Source: Papaver somniferum (lineage: Eukaryota; Streptophyta; Magnoliopsida; Ranunculales; Papaveraceae). From it: a DNA stretch of 64,000 bases. Of the stretch, positions 44,086 through 54,508 are shown piece after piece. How positions within the stretch are numbered: the stretch's first letter is position 1; the number at the start of each line of letters is the position of its first letter. A program made the position numbers and the translations under genes. The stretch covers positions 15,876,360-15,940,359 of the forward strand of contig NC_039368.1 in assembly GCF_003573695.1 (NCBI RefSeq). Reading direction: 5' to 3'. The notes below the pieces were generated by a model. The model searched no databases, was not told the DNA's origin, and saw nothing but the letters and a program-made list of their open reading frames with translations.

Positions 44086-44571
44086 AAGGTGAGCATGGGC
44101 CGGTATGGACCGGTTTTCACCCCATCCGCATCCAATCAAATACATTACGGATTTCAAATTTGGTATCCGCATCCAATCCATATCCAACGGATTTGCATCC
44201 AATGGATACACGGATGGACGGATTGGATACGGATGGACGGATTGGATTTGTTTTAGTTAAAATTTATAATAAAGAAAATAAAGTCAATACAAATGACTCT
44301 TCATAGAACCTACATATCCTATATATGTATAGGGATATAAAAATGCCATGTACAACACCTCAAGCAAACACCTTAAGAATTTCTAAATGATCCATAGTAT
44401 TTTTTTGAGCTATATAAATGCACTTAATTTAACGGATATGGATGTCCAACGAATTTTCAAAGTTGCATCCGGTCCCGGTCCGTAATCCGTAGGATTTCAA
44501 AAATTCCATCCGCAAATGAATGGTTGGTTCCGGTTAAATCCACGGATTACGGGCCAAATGCTCACCCCTCT
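44086..44571. mobile_element. hAT-like MITE rich in GGAT/ATCC words
   Basis: The left end AAGGTGAGCATGGGCCGG and the right end (AGGGGTGAGCATTTGGCCCG on the other strand) are inverted repeats. Subterminal ATCCGCATCC/GGATGGACGGATTGGAT words repeat. A possible 8-bp duplication is poor (CTGTAAGT versus CTGCAACA). Confidence 0.6.
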
Positions 44572-45128
44572 GCAACATAAAAATGTTCATTGCACAAGAG
44601 TACTCTGCACAATTAATGAACTAGTTCAAATTAGCACAATGCCTTAATGAATTGAACTTGATGGCTGAAAAACAAAGTAGTAGTTGGCAAGAGAAATGGT
44701 GCATTGAATTAATTTAAATTACTACTGTGCATGCACCAACCTAGAATCATGCGATGAAGATAACATTATTCAGTTTCTTTCCATTTTAATCATCTGAACA
44801 TTGAGAAAAAAAGGAGGTGTTTCAATTTCAAATTGACAATTTTGGTAATGCAGTGTATTCAGTTCAATACAATTTCAAATTTCAAATCTGTAATCACATT
44901 TCAGTCTAGTCTTGACAGGATAGAGTTATGGCCCTGCAGGAGGCAAAAATGGCAACCCGTTCACGGTTTGCTTTTAATGTAATTACTATTGCGAATGATG
45001 ACAAACCAAACCACTGAAAACAAATTATTACATACACATCGAACTATTTTAAATTATTGCTAAGAGCTATTAGCAACAAAAAATGTGATTTGACACTATG
45101 ATAATTTTTGAGAGCAGCGGCTCATTGC
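44572..45128. other. No gene; 3' flank of the intact GDSL gene
   Basis: AT-rich. It probably includes the 3' UTR of the minus-strand gene ending at 45129. Confidence 0.4.
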
Positions 45129-46702
45129 TCATGCGTAGTAGAGTTGCCGAATATTCATTGGATATATGTCTTTACAATCGCCATAGAGCAGCTTCTTTGC
45201 AATAATCACATTAGTAGCATCAGTTGGATGAGCCATATCCCAAAATACATACTTGGACCGGTTACTACAAACTATTGATGTCGGACTGCACGGTAACAAA
45301 CCTCGCAAAGCTCTTGGAAGTATTTTACAACATGGAGAACTGTAATTCTCAAAACCTAGTTAAAAAGGGAAAAAAAAAGACAGACTGGTAAATCTTCTTG
45401 TTTTATCACTATAATCAAGTAGTTGTGAACGCTAATCAATTGTACGTACCGTAAGATTGATAGTTAATGATAAGATGAGATAAAATGCTGTAGACATCAG
45501 CGTATAAAAGTTTGGATCCAACAAGATTTGAGTTCAAATCCTTGAGTAGGCTCTTCAGTTTCTTGTTAAATAAAATCACTGCATTATCAATGAAACTGAT
45601 GCAAGAACCACCGGTTGTATACGATGGATTCAAAGCTCTTTCTAATGGGGTGCAACCAACAGGTCCGACATTTGCAACAGCAAACTTTCTTGCACCCATT
45701 TCATACAATCTCTACACAGAGTGACCACGAAAAACAAATTCATTTAGGTGGCGCTACATATGTGTATATCCGGAAAACAAACAAATAGAAATTCATCTTA
45801 CTGTTAGTTGCAATCTGAATCTTGAGATCAATGACTCAACAAACATTTCTAGAGGCATTGATTTTTGCGTAGGTACAAAGGGAACTGGAGAGAAATAGTT
45901 CCCAATGAAATCATTTGAACCCATTACGACAATGAAAAGAGCTCTCTCTAAAAGTGTTTTTGAAGAAGAACTAGCCGAGGTCCAAGAATCCCCAACATTA
46001 GCATTCGATATTATATAGTTCCTTGTATTAGCAAAGTTATCAAGCTGTGCATCCATGTTGATTCGGCCACCCTATATGCATAAGCAAATACTGCTCAAGT
46101 ACCAATTACGTCTAAAAGGATTACGTTAATGCGTATCAATGAGTCAGTGGTTGTCTGGTTGAAGACTTGAAGTTCAATTACGTACCAAGAAAGCGCTTGT
46201 ATCGTTAAGTGTTCCAGCACCACCAGATGCATAATTCACTCCACGAAGAACAACGTCCCCAACTGTTGTTGGATCCAAGTATGGAGGAATGTAATGTTTT
46301 AAACCCAACTCTTCTCCTGCTCAGTTAGCTCGATGATCACTTAATCAAAGTCATATTCAGATACAAATCCGAAAAAATAACAAGATAATCTTAACTAATT
46401 AGTTAGTTACCTATAATGTCAACAACTGTTCTTCCATTGGTAAAACGTCCGGTAGGAGATATACCACCGGGAAAATCCATTCCATAAGGGAAGTAGTTAC
46501 TTTTCCCAACTGTAAGAGGAATGTAGTTATTGTTACCAACATCAACGAAGGAATCTCCAAAAACAAATATGGCTCGACTATGATCTCTCTCCTGGGGATT
46601 TTCCGCACTAGTGGTATGATTACACATCTCGAGCGTGACGAAGATTACTAGAACAATCTTCAGAAGAAGATGAAAGATTGGAGTTGAGATTGTTATATTC
46701 AT
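45129..46702 (-). CDS. GDSL esterase/lipase, intact, 393 aa
   Basis: Five exons with GT-AG introns: 46411-46702, 46186-46316, 45802-46071, 45450-45711, 45129-45355, summing to 1182 nt and open throughout. Residues 1-33 form a hydrophobic signal-peptide-like start. All catalytic blocks are present: FVFGDS with Ser51, GVNYASGGAG at 123-132, GSND with Asn194, and FWDMAHPT with Asp358 and His361. Plant SGNH/GDSL enzymes hydrolyse acyl esters of lipids, cutin or cell-wall polymers and are usually secreted. Five exons and this length are the family norm. The start was chosen as the first Met before the signal peptide. The true substrate cannot be told from sequence. It is the only unbroken member of a local GDSL cluster. 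Confidence 0.93.
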
Positions 46703-47207
46703 TGGGAGAAGCTTTTAATTTCAAATTACAGAACAAATGGGATGTGAAAGTGGACATAACAAGTTTTTATAGACTAGACTAGTTTCCACTCCACTTCTAC
46801 TATAATAATTGGCTCAGTTATTTTCTTTTTGGTCATTTTACATTTAAGGTTGTTGATTTTTATTTCTTGATGTTGTCCTATGTTTTTTTTTTACCTAAAG
46901 AATTTATTAAAGAAGGAAAAGAAAAACAAAAAAAACAAAAACAAAAACAAGAGGGGACATGAACTCAGAACCTCCCGAAGAAAGAAGCAGAAATTGAAAA
47001 TAAAAAAGGATAGGAAAATAGATCCGAAAAACGAAAGAACACTTCTACGAGCTTATCCAAAGTGTTTCATCCGAAAGTTCCTTTTTGGAGCTTTCAAATA
47101 GATTTCATGTTTTGGTGCATTTTTCTTTTTAGAACCACGCAAAACAAATCGAAAACCATCTGACGTGGAAGAACTTAGTGTCGCTCTATCCGGAGTATCT
47201 TCTATTA
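46703..47207. other. No gene; GDSL promoter side and an A-rich tract
   Basis: The A-rich stretch at 46910-47040 yields a Lys-rich ORF that is not a gene. The promoter of the minus-strand GDSL gene should lie at about 46703-46860. Confidence 0.4.
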
Positions 47208-48427
47208 TCATGTTCTCCCATACAGGCGATGATGAATATGCTTGATAACCATCATATTCATTTTTATCTTATACATGGCTAACGCACTAAATCTATTTTG
47301 TGCAATAGCAGGTATGTCTAACTTCTGAGATCCATTGTTCGTTTGTTCCTCTTTGTAAGTAATATCATCTTCCTCCTCAGAAAAACCTGACCAGCGAGTT
47401 CCCTTTAAATAACCAGGACTCACATCATTAGAAGCACCGACGCTAACTGCAGATATTAAAACATCGATCATTAGATACTTGGGTATCTATTTGCTCATTT
47501 ACTACATCATTAGATGATTCTTCAATCACAGTACTGTTAGAATCTGTTAATGCGAGTTGATCGGCCAAGGAAAGCTCAGAAGCAATAATTTTATCATTCC
47601 ATATATCAGTTTGAGGAACAGTTGACCTATATGAATTCAGCTGCACTTCCTCAACAATGCCATCAATAAAAGCTACTTCAGTAGTAGCTTTAGGAGCACT
47701 AGATGGTTTTCGTGCTTTCCTTGAATAGTTCTTTAGCATGTTTTGCAGGGGTGTAGCTACGATGTGGTCGAGCCACATATATACTTGAAGTATGCAACCC
47801 TTATTAGTTTATTAACACGTATCGGTAACTATTTTTTTTCTTCTTTTTTTCCAGGGGATTTAGAGGGGCTACTTTTTAGGGAAAATCTAATTTTGTATTT
47901 TATATGTGAAACAATAGGAAGTTTTTTTTAGTTTAAAAAGTAATTTTGAATACGTGTCGATAGATAAAGAGGGACCACATCGTAGCCAAGACATACTATG
48001 AATTTACTTTCCCCTTGTTCAGATCTTGCTTATTGGGCACATATTGCAGATTCACTTTCTTCTCTTTGATTTTGGTATCTTTTATGTTTGATTTTTCTTT
48101 TTAACATCATAGATGGTGTAACATTAGTAGAAAGTTTCCTGCTTCCCTAAGACCATGCCTAACTGATTTACAAAAAGTACAGAACAACGACACCTTCTCA
48201 TACTAGCGGAGACCATCTCTTTCAACTAGAATGTTTTCATGAAGATGTTCAGCAGGATCAATCTTTAATAAAACTCTACCAAAGTGACCAAACTGTTTTT
48301 TCAAAGTTGCGTCATCCACCTTCATCGAGACTCCAAGAGCATTTGAAATCTCAAGGAGGGTTCTAGCTCTCTGTTGAGACTTGGATATTATGGATATCTT
48401 AATCGATGATAAGAAACCTACAAACAA
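47208..48427 (-). pseudogene. LINE (L1-type) ORF1 relic interrupted by a MITE
   Basis: The right part, 48203-48427 (minus), reads RARTLLEISNALGVSMKVDD, KKQFGHFGRVLLKID and ILVERDG, matching the DUF4283-type ORF1 of plant L1 elements (compare 62200-62360). The left part (47208-47778) holds acidic, low-complexity ORFs compatible with an ORF1 tail. Between them lies the inverted-repeat element at 47752-47990. The zinc knuckle is not seen. Confidence 0.6.
47752..47990. mobile_element. MITE with 15-bp inverted termini
   Basis: TAGCTACGATGTGGTC at 47754-47769 faces GACCACATCGTAGCC at 47973-47987. A second inverted pair (CACGTATCGGTA and TACGTGTCGATA) lies inside. T-rich centre, no ORF. Family not assigned. 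Confidence 0.65.
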
Positions 48428-48439
48428 TTGTATCTATAG

Positions 48440-49870
48440 ATGATTATTAGGGTTACAGAATGTTGTACAAGATGAGCATAACTGAGTATAACTTAAATAC
48501 AGAAACAAAATAAAGTGACACAAGGAAAGTCTAATCCTAGGTGTTTACAGACTGTATACAGAAGGATGTTTGACAGGCTTTAATACTCCCCCGCGTTATA
48601 TGAGATGGTCACAGAAAGTCAGCTTGGAACGAAGTGAAAGAAAACGATCTTTAGCGAGAGCTTTAGTGAAGATGTCAGCAAGCTGATAATTAGAGCAGAA
48701 AAAAAGCACAGTTAGCAAGCCTTTTTGAACACGTTCTCCAATGAAAAATGGTAATCAGTTTTGATATGCTTTGTGCGTGCAAAATAAGATTCATAGTGAG
48801 ATATGTAGCTCCCAAATTATCACACCATAAGACTTTAGGAATGCGAATACGAGCTCGTAGCTCATGTGGATGAGATTCCTCCCACATAAGTTCAGCAGTA
48901 GCAGTGGCCAAACCACGATATTCAGATTCAGTGCTGGATTTGGAAACGTTCTTTTGCTTTCCAGCTCTCCAAGATATAATATTGTGTCCAAGAAAGATGC
49001 ATGCAATACCCACTTGTAAAACGACAATCCGTTGGGTCACCCGCCCAACATCCGTATATGCCGAGAAATTAATATTTAAGGACGGGGAAGGGTTTAAGAT
49101 AAACACCGTAAGATGATGTTTGCTACACATAATGTAAGATACGTTTAACAAAGAGACCATACGCAGTGGTCGGAGCATGCATATATTGACATACTTTGTT
49201 AACAACAAATGCAACTTCACGTATTGTGAGAAGGAGATACTGTAAATCACCCACCAAACTCCGATAATACGAAGGATCATTGAGAGTAGAACCACGTGTG
49301 AGGTGAAGATCAGTTAAGTGGTAAGTAGAGTCGACACTGGTTTAACACCTTGCATATTAGCACGACTAAGGAGGTTTTCAATATTACGCCTTCGAGATAG
49401 AAAAAATCTTGTTGAGGTCTAAGTAGCTTCAACGCCAAGGAAAAATGACAACTGACTCATGTTTTTCAAAGCGACCTCATGCTGTATATTGGAAATAAGT
49501 GACTGCCAACAAGTTATGTAGAATCTGTAAGAATAACATAGTCCACATAAACTAAAATATAACTGACACCTTCCGACGAGCTCCTAATTAATGAATAAAG
49601 ATGTATCGGCTTTAGAGATAGAAAACCCCAATTTTTGCAAGTAAAGGCAAAGACGGTGGTACCATTCTCTCGGAGCTTGATGTATACCTCTTCATTAAGA
49701 AATCCATTCAAGAAAGCATTCTAAATATCAAGTTGGCACACTGGCCAGTTATATGTTAAAAATAGTGAGCACAACACGGATTGTACAAGGTTTAATCACT
49801 GGACTAAGCGTCTCTCGATAATCGATACCTTTCTGCTGATTAAACCATTCCGCTCGGTGTAATTTATATC
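48440..49870 (-). pseudogene. Ty1-copia RT-RNase H fragment with 3' LTR start
   Basis: Minus strand. RT pieces at 49500-49850 (CTIRVVLTI, GFLNEEVYIKL, SYILVYVDYV, where the catalytic YVDD reads YVDY). RNase H at 48690-49295 ([31 protein letters not shown]). A purine tract ACGCGGGGGAG (about 48586-48596) precedes a probable LTR start near 48585, of which about 150 bp remain. Stops and shifts throughout. Confidence 0.8.
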
Positions 49871-49929
49871 GACCGGTCAAGAGTCGACCGCCAGTGGTTT
49901 CAGTCGCCCACAACATCTCATCTAACGGT

Positions 49930-50421
49930 CATCAATTCATTATCCTATAAATACAATATCCAATTTCATTTCAACTCACACCATTTCTTCAATCTTTATT
50001 CTTTCACTCAACAAATCCAATATGTCAATTCGAGGTCAGATTTAGCTTAGTTGAAGATGAATCCATTTGCAGGAATTATGTTCTTGTTACACAAGATATA
50101 TGGCCAATGGTGCACAACAATAACTTACTATATGGCGGAACATATTTCAGAGATTTCAAGAAGAAACATCGAACCTCAATAATCGAGATGCAAATTTTTT
50201 GTGTCATCACTTCAGAGTAATCAGCAAGGATGTGATCTTGTTTATTGCTGCGCTTATTGAAGGCAATCGAAACCGATTAATTGGTCAATATGAATTTGAT
50301 GTGGAGCAAATGTGTCGGGTTGAACGGCACAACAGAGTGGGAAAAGATTTTCAATTCGATAATTGTTATCATATCTTGAGGGTGTTGCCCAAATATGATG
50401 CATTTAGATTAACATTTCGAT
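49930..50421 (+). pseudogene. SANT/Myb-like (Harbinger ORF1-type) gene relic, copy 1
   Basis: A TATA-like CCTATAAATAC at about 49943 and an ATG at 50022 precede broken frames. FSLVEDESICRNYVLVTQD fits a trihelix/SANT-like start, and the ORF at 50199-50423 (CHHFRVISKDVILFIAALIE, FDNCYHILRVLPKYDA) fits the C-terminal part of plant SANT-like proteins related to PIF/Harbinger ORF1. These bind DNA and act with a transposase. Stops occur. A 60-bp tail piece is duplicated in tandem at 50422-50482. Confidence 0.55.
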
Positions 50422-50482
50422 AGTTGTTATCATATATCTTGTGAGTGTTGTTCAAATATGATGCCTTTAGATTAACATTTAT

Positions 50483-51040
50483 ATGATGCATTTAATCAAG
50501 ATTTAAAGTTATTATCAAAGTTTACTTTTAAGATATTATTAATATAAGCTAGTGCATCTTTCATTAAGATCTATAATCTAATTTTCGAATTTTAATTTAC
50601 ATTAGTGCCCCTTTCATTAATCTAGATAATAAGATATAAACTAGACATGACTTACAATAAATACTTTAAAAATAAAAATTTAGGACAATGTTCTTCATCT
50701 TATTTATCTTCCAATCAATGCGCTCATGAAAGGAGTTTCCTTTGTTTATCTTCTTCATTGCTTTCAAATTTTCCTTGCCTTGAACTTTTCTTTGTGTTTT
50801 CTTAGTTGGATTTGATTTGGTTAATATCCAAAACTTGTAGACTTCTTTGGTTTTTACATATTTCTTTATAATTGTCACATATCTTACTAATAGCGGCTTC
50901 AAGCACCCCTCCCGAAAAATCAAATTGGGTATCCAAGTCAAATTGGAAATTAAAACTTTACCATTTTATAAGAAAAGATTAAAAAAATTTGTGTAAAAAA
51001 TTTGGTGTAAGTTTTGTATTTAAATGTCACATTTTTATAA
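50483..51040. other. No gene seen
   Basis: AT-rich. A 91-codon minus-strand ORF (50666-50941), Lys/Ile-rich, has no known motif and is probably chance. Confidence 0.4.
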
Positions 51041-51059
51041 TGATGGAGAAAGAGCCGTT

Positions 51060-51505
51060 GGAGATTTAAAATCAACCGAACGGCAGAGACTACGCCGCTA
51101 GTGGTCGAGTCCGTTCGGTTGAGACTCAATCGCTTAACTATTTCTCACAGAGCGCGGCCAGCTGGCATGGGAAATGGGTGGGTTAGACCTATTCCTATGT
51201 ACATGCAAAAAACTATTAGTTTGCATATATGCACCCACTATGGGTATGCCAAACTGCCAAACTCATATGCCTATATGCTACGAATAACATATAGGCATAC
51301 ACGATAGAGTTTCCAGCGAGCGATAGAGTGTCCATCGCTCGATGGTCAAGCCAGCGCTTGCTGGTCATTCCAGCGTCAGCGCTAGTCAAGCTGTCGCTTG
51401 CTGGTTTGATCAACGCTTATCATATCTTCATCCAACGGCTACCGATTTCCCCATATAAATACCTAATTTCAACTCATTCCAACCCAACTTCAAATTCATT
51501 TCAAC
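51060..51505 (+). promoter_or_regulatory. Promoter/subterminal region of SANT-like gene copy 2
   Basis: Holds a perfect 12-bp inverted repeat, TATGCCTATATG (51266-51277) and CATATAGGCATA (51288-51299), then a cluster of CCAGCG/CGCTGG and GCGCTAG-type words (51310-51410). A TATA-like CCATATAAATACC at about 51453 precedes the ATG 51506 by 50 bases. Copy 1 (49870-49990) has a similar leader. Confidence 0.5.
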
Positions 51506-51578
51506 ATGCCTAGTGCCCGCATAACCGAAGTGGATTTTACTCCCGAGGAAGATGTTTCTCTAATTCGATGTTGGGATT
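51506..51578 (+). pseudogene. SANT/Myb-like gene copy 2, first part
   Basis: MPSARITEVDFTPEEDVSLI, then a Cys-Trp pair, is the start of a plant SANT/Myb-like DNA-binding protein. The LTR element inserted at 51579; coding resumes at 57933, where the joined reading continues with a WVSVASDRDF pattern typical of this family. Split 6.35 kb apart, it is not expressed as one protein. Confidence 0.7.
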
Positions 51579-53085
51579 TGATAAGTGCATAATTCATATT
51601 ATTTTAGTGTCCATTCCATACTTGCTTAGGTTATTATTCTTGCATGTATTCGTATTATTAGTCTTGTTTTCTCTTATTTTCCTCTATTAGGTGAATCATC
51701 CAAAAAGGAGTTACAAAGTTCTGAAAATATATAAGAAGATAAGTATTCCAAGTATCCAAATGCCCAAGTACAAGAGAAGTGGAAGAAGTGTGACGAAAAG
51801 GAGCAAAACGCTCAAAATCAAGAAAAGGGCCAAACACCGATCTTAACTCATTAAAATTAAGGATTTCTCATCATCATCTTGAAGAGAATTGAAAGATAAA
51901 AAGAATTCAAAAATAATGAGGTCATTCCGAGTTCGGGCGAAGAAGTTGTGGCCAAAACAAGCTTTTATCGAATACCGAAGACAGTAAAGTGTGCAAACGG
52001 GTACGCATACTTTAATTCCGAAAATTTCTGCTGGAATTTGAAGTACGCATACCGACATGCATACTTAACAAGTATAAACACGGATATGCATACTTGTGAA
52101 GGCCTAAGGTCATGGTTAGGGTCGTTATTTCGTATTTTCGGGTCAGGTTCATGAACCGAACTAGATACTTGATGGCCAAGCAATGTAAACCTATAAGAAT
52201 AGGTATTAGGCCTTTCACATAGAATCGATCATCTCATATTAGAATTTAGGATTTAGTCTACATCAAAAACCTAGGGTTTACCCCTTCAGGGGGAAACCAC
52301 CATTATTCTTCTTCATTGTAATATGAGTAGCTAGTTTGTTGATTAAAGATAAATTCAAAGTTCTAAGCGTGAGGCTTTATTAATAATACAAGTCTATTTG
52401 AGGTTTTAATCATCATCATTTATTTTCATTATATCCAGGGTTTATGATCGATTCTCAGATTGATTTGGGTGCACAACTAGATTAGTTTATTTATCATTCT
52501 ATTGCTAGTAGAGAGTTGAGCGATCCGTAATTGTCGTGCATCTCCTACACAAGTAGAAAACGTGAGACCTTGCAGATGGATTCTGTAAAGCAATTGTGTG
52601 TGGAAACAACACCAGTAAGTGAACCAAACGTACTGAGTTTAACTGCTGGAATCAAACCTAAATTCACAAAACCTAAAGCGTTCATTCGAGTTACACCTTG
52701 TAAGCGTACCTCAAGGAGTTTTAGTTGAATAGAATCCGGTGACTAAGCGTACCTTTTATTCAGTGATACAAGGAGTTTTGGGGATAGCTAACCGTACATG
52801 TTATTCCACGGTTGGTGATGAATGGTTCTAATAGAAGATAGATAAGTATTCTAATCCTGTTAACGCTTGGTAACGGCGAAGGATTCCTTAATCATCTCGT
52901 TCTTCTTATTGTCTCTTTATTTATCTAAAAACCAATTCCCCTTTGTGTTTTAATTTATTTTGCTAATACAAATAACCTATCAATTACACAGCTCTATGTG
53001 GGAACGATCTCTTACTACCACTATATTACCAGTTAATTAGTGAGAAATATATTTATTAATTTTTTGTGCCCACGACAGCCCATCA
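51579..53085 (+). repeat. 5' LTR of the non-autonomous Athila/Tat-like element
   Basis: Starts TGATAAGTGCATAATTC and ends GACAGCCCATCA. Inside, GCATACTT/ACGCATAC words recur at 52004-52100. It contains a GATACTTGATGGCC block shared with the 3' copy. Confidence 0.9.
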
Positions 53086-53087
53086 AA

Positions 53088-53108
53088 TTTTAGCGCCATT
53101 AACGGGGA
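53088..53108 (+). other. Primer-binding site (tRNA-Asp type, diverged)
   Basis: TTTTAGCGCCATTAACGGGG follows the LTR after two bases. It resembles the Athila PBS TGGCGCCGTTGCCGGGG with substitutions. Confidence 0.7.
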
Positions 53109-53204
53109 GCATTTGCTTATTGATTTTTTATTTGTTTAGCTTGTTTTTATTTTCGTTTTTGTTTTTAGATTTTTGTTTTGATTTTATTTTTATTGTGAGT
53201 CGTC

Positions 53205-53966
53205 ATGTTTCTTTACGGAAATAACATGTACGGAGCACAAGATGAATCACATAATAGTGATAATCAATATGGTTTTCAGTCTCATTCATATGATAACTAT
53301 CAACTATCCTATGGATATAATCAAAACCAATATTTTGGCTATGATCAATATCCCACGGAACCTTATGGATATTCTCATACATGTCAACAACCTTATGACG
53401 GGCGTGTAAGTGAACAATCACAAGGATGGGAGGATAGTTATGCTACTAATCCGATTTCTTCGAGTGTTGCAGAAAGAATGTGTACCATGATGGAGGAGTT
53501 TCAAGGACAAATAATTAAATATTACCATAATCAAGATGAGAAGCTCCAAGAAATTCAACGGAATGTGGATAACTTAAAGTTACAACTTGCTCAATTCTGG
53601 GAGACAAGGAACGAAGAAGAAGTTTATCCTCAAAACCAAATTAATTCTGAAATTCCTAACGAAGACAACAAATATTTTGAAGATGAGCAACCTTTGGAAA
53701 GTCCACATAACAATGATGAAGTTATTCCAAATCCGGATCTTAATAATGATCATTCGCCTATCCAAAAGGACGAGCCTTGGTATGACCGAAACATTGTTAT
53801 GAATGGCGTGACAAACTCAAATGCATTTCAACTTTACAAGGAACGTCTGAATTACAATGTTTTTAGGCCGATTGATTTGAAAGAAGTAGACCCAATTATT
53901 CCCTCGACGGAGACTCATACTAGATACCCCAAGATTTACACTGAAGTAGAGTTCCTGGGAGCATAA
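53205..53966 (+). CDS. Tyr/Asn/Gln-rich ORF of the non-autonomous element (253 aa)
   Basis: Residues 1-70 are dense in Tyr, Asn, Gln and Gly (NNMYGAQDE, then YGFQSHSYDNYQLSYGYNQN), a prion-like composition. Residues about 95-140 are coiled-coil-prone (MMEEFQGQIIKYYHNQDEKL, then RNVDNLKLQLAQF). The remainder is acidic. No capsid or zinc-knuckle motif is seen. ATG 53205 is the first after the PBS. It stands where gag would be, so a particle or RNA-binding role is possible but unproven. TAA ends it at 53964-53966. Confidence 0.5.
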   Translation: MFLYGNNMYGAQDESHNSDNQYGFQSHSYDNYQLSYGYNQNQYFGYDQYPTEPYGYSHTCQQPYDGRVSEQSQGWEDSYATNPISSSVAERMCTMMEEFQGQIIKYYHNQDEKLQEIQRNVDNLKLQLAQFWETRNEEEVYPQNQINSEIPNEDNKYFEDEQPLESPHNNDEVIPNPDLNNDHSPIQKDEPWYDRNIVMNGVTNSNAFQLYKERLNYNVFRPIDLKEVDPIIPSTETHTRYPKIYTEVEFLGA

Positions 53967-54508
53967 TTTGATTCGGATGGCGAGAGTGTTGAAGATATGG
54001 AAATTGAGAATAAAACCAAATTGATTGATTTCGTGGAAGACGCAATTGAGATAGATAATAATAGTTTGATAGAGGACCACGATATACTTGAGGTAAATAA
54101 TTCACTCGAGATAATTAATGAGGATCCGAAACAAGGTTTGTCTAATCCTTTGTATAATTCTATATCTATTGATCTTTTCCATCCAATTGAAGTAGTTCCC
54201 GAAAGAGTTATTAACCCAGCGTTTAGAAAAATACCTCAATTACGATCGGAGTTGCGTGTTTCAAAGTTTTAACGGATTATTTTTCTCCTAATTATCCACC
54301 ACTTGATGTGTTTGATTCGAGTATTGTTCAGGTTCACCAAGCTGAGGAACCTTTTGAAGTTCCCGAATGTTATGTTCTCTATCCACTTCCGAGTGTAGAA
54401 AGGACTAAGTGTGGGGGAAACTTCAATAAAGTGATAGCTTCAATATTTATGTTTTGTGCTGATGTTTTTGTGAAGCTGTTATTTGAATTGCAGATTGTTA
54501 TTTGGTAG
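53967..54508 (+). pseudogene. Continuation of the element's ORF, broken
   Basis: After the TAA the same frame reads on through acidic sequence (DFVEDAIEIDNNSLIEDHDI), stops once more near 54272, and a second piece at 54308-54508 ends with a hydrophobic run (VIASIFMFCADVFVKLLFEL). In related elements such linkers join gag to the 3' region. No known domain. Confidence 0.4.

Noticed and set aside
44070..44306. 78-codon plus-strand ORF
   Set aside because: Lies in the repetitive GGAT/ATCC arms of the hAT-like MITE.
46880..47101. 73-codon Lys-rich ORF
   Set aside because: Product of an A-rich tract, with no conserved motif.
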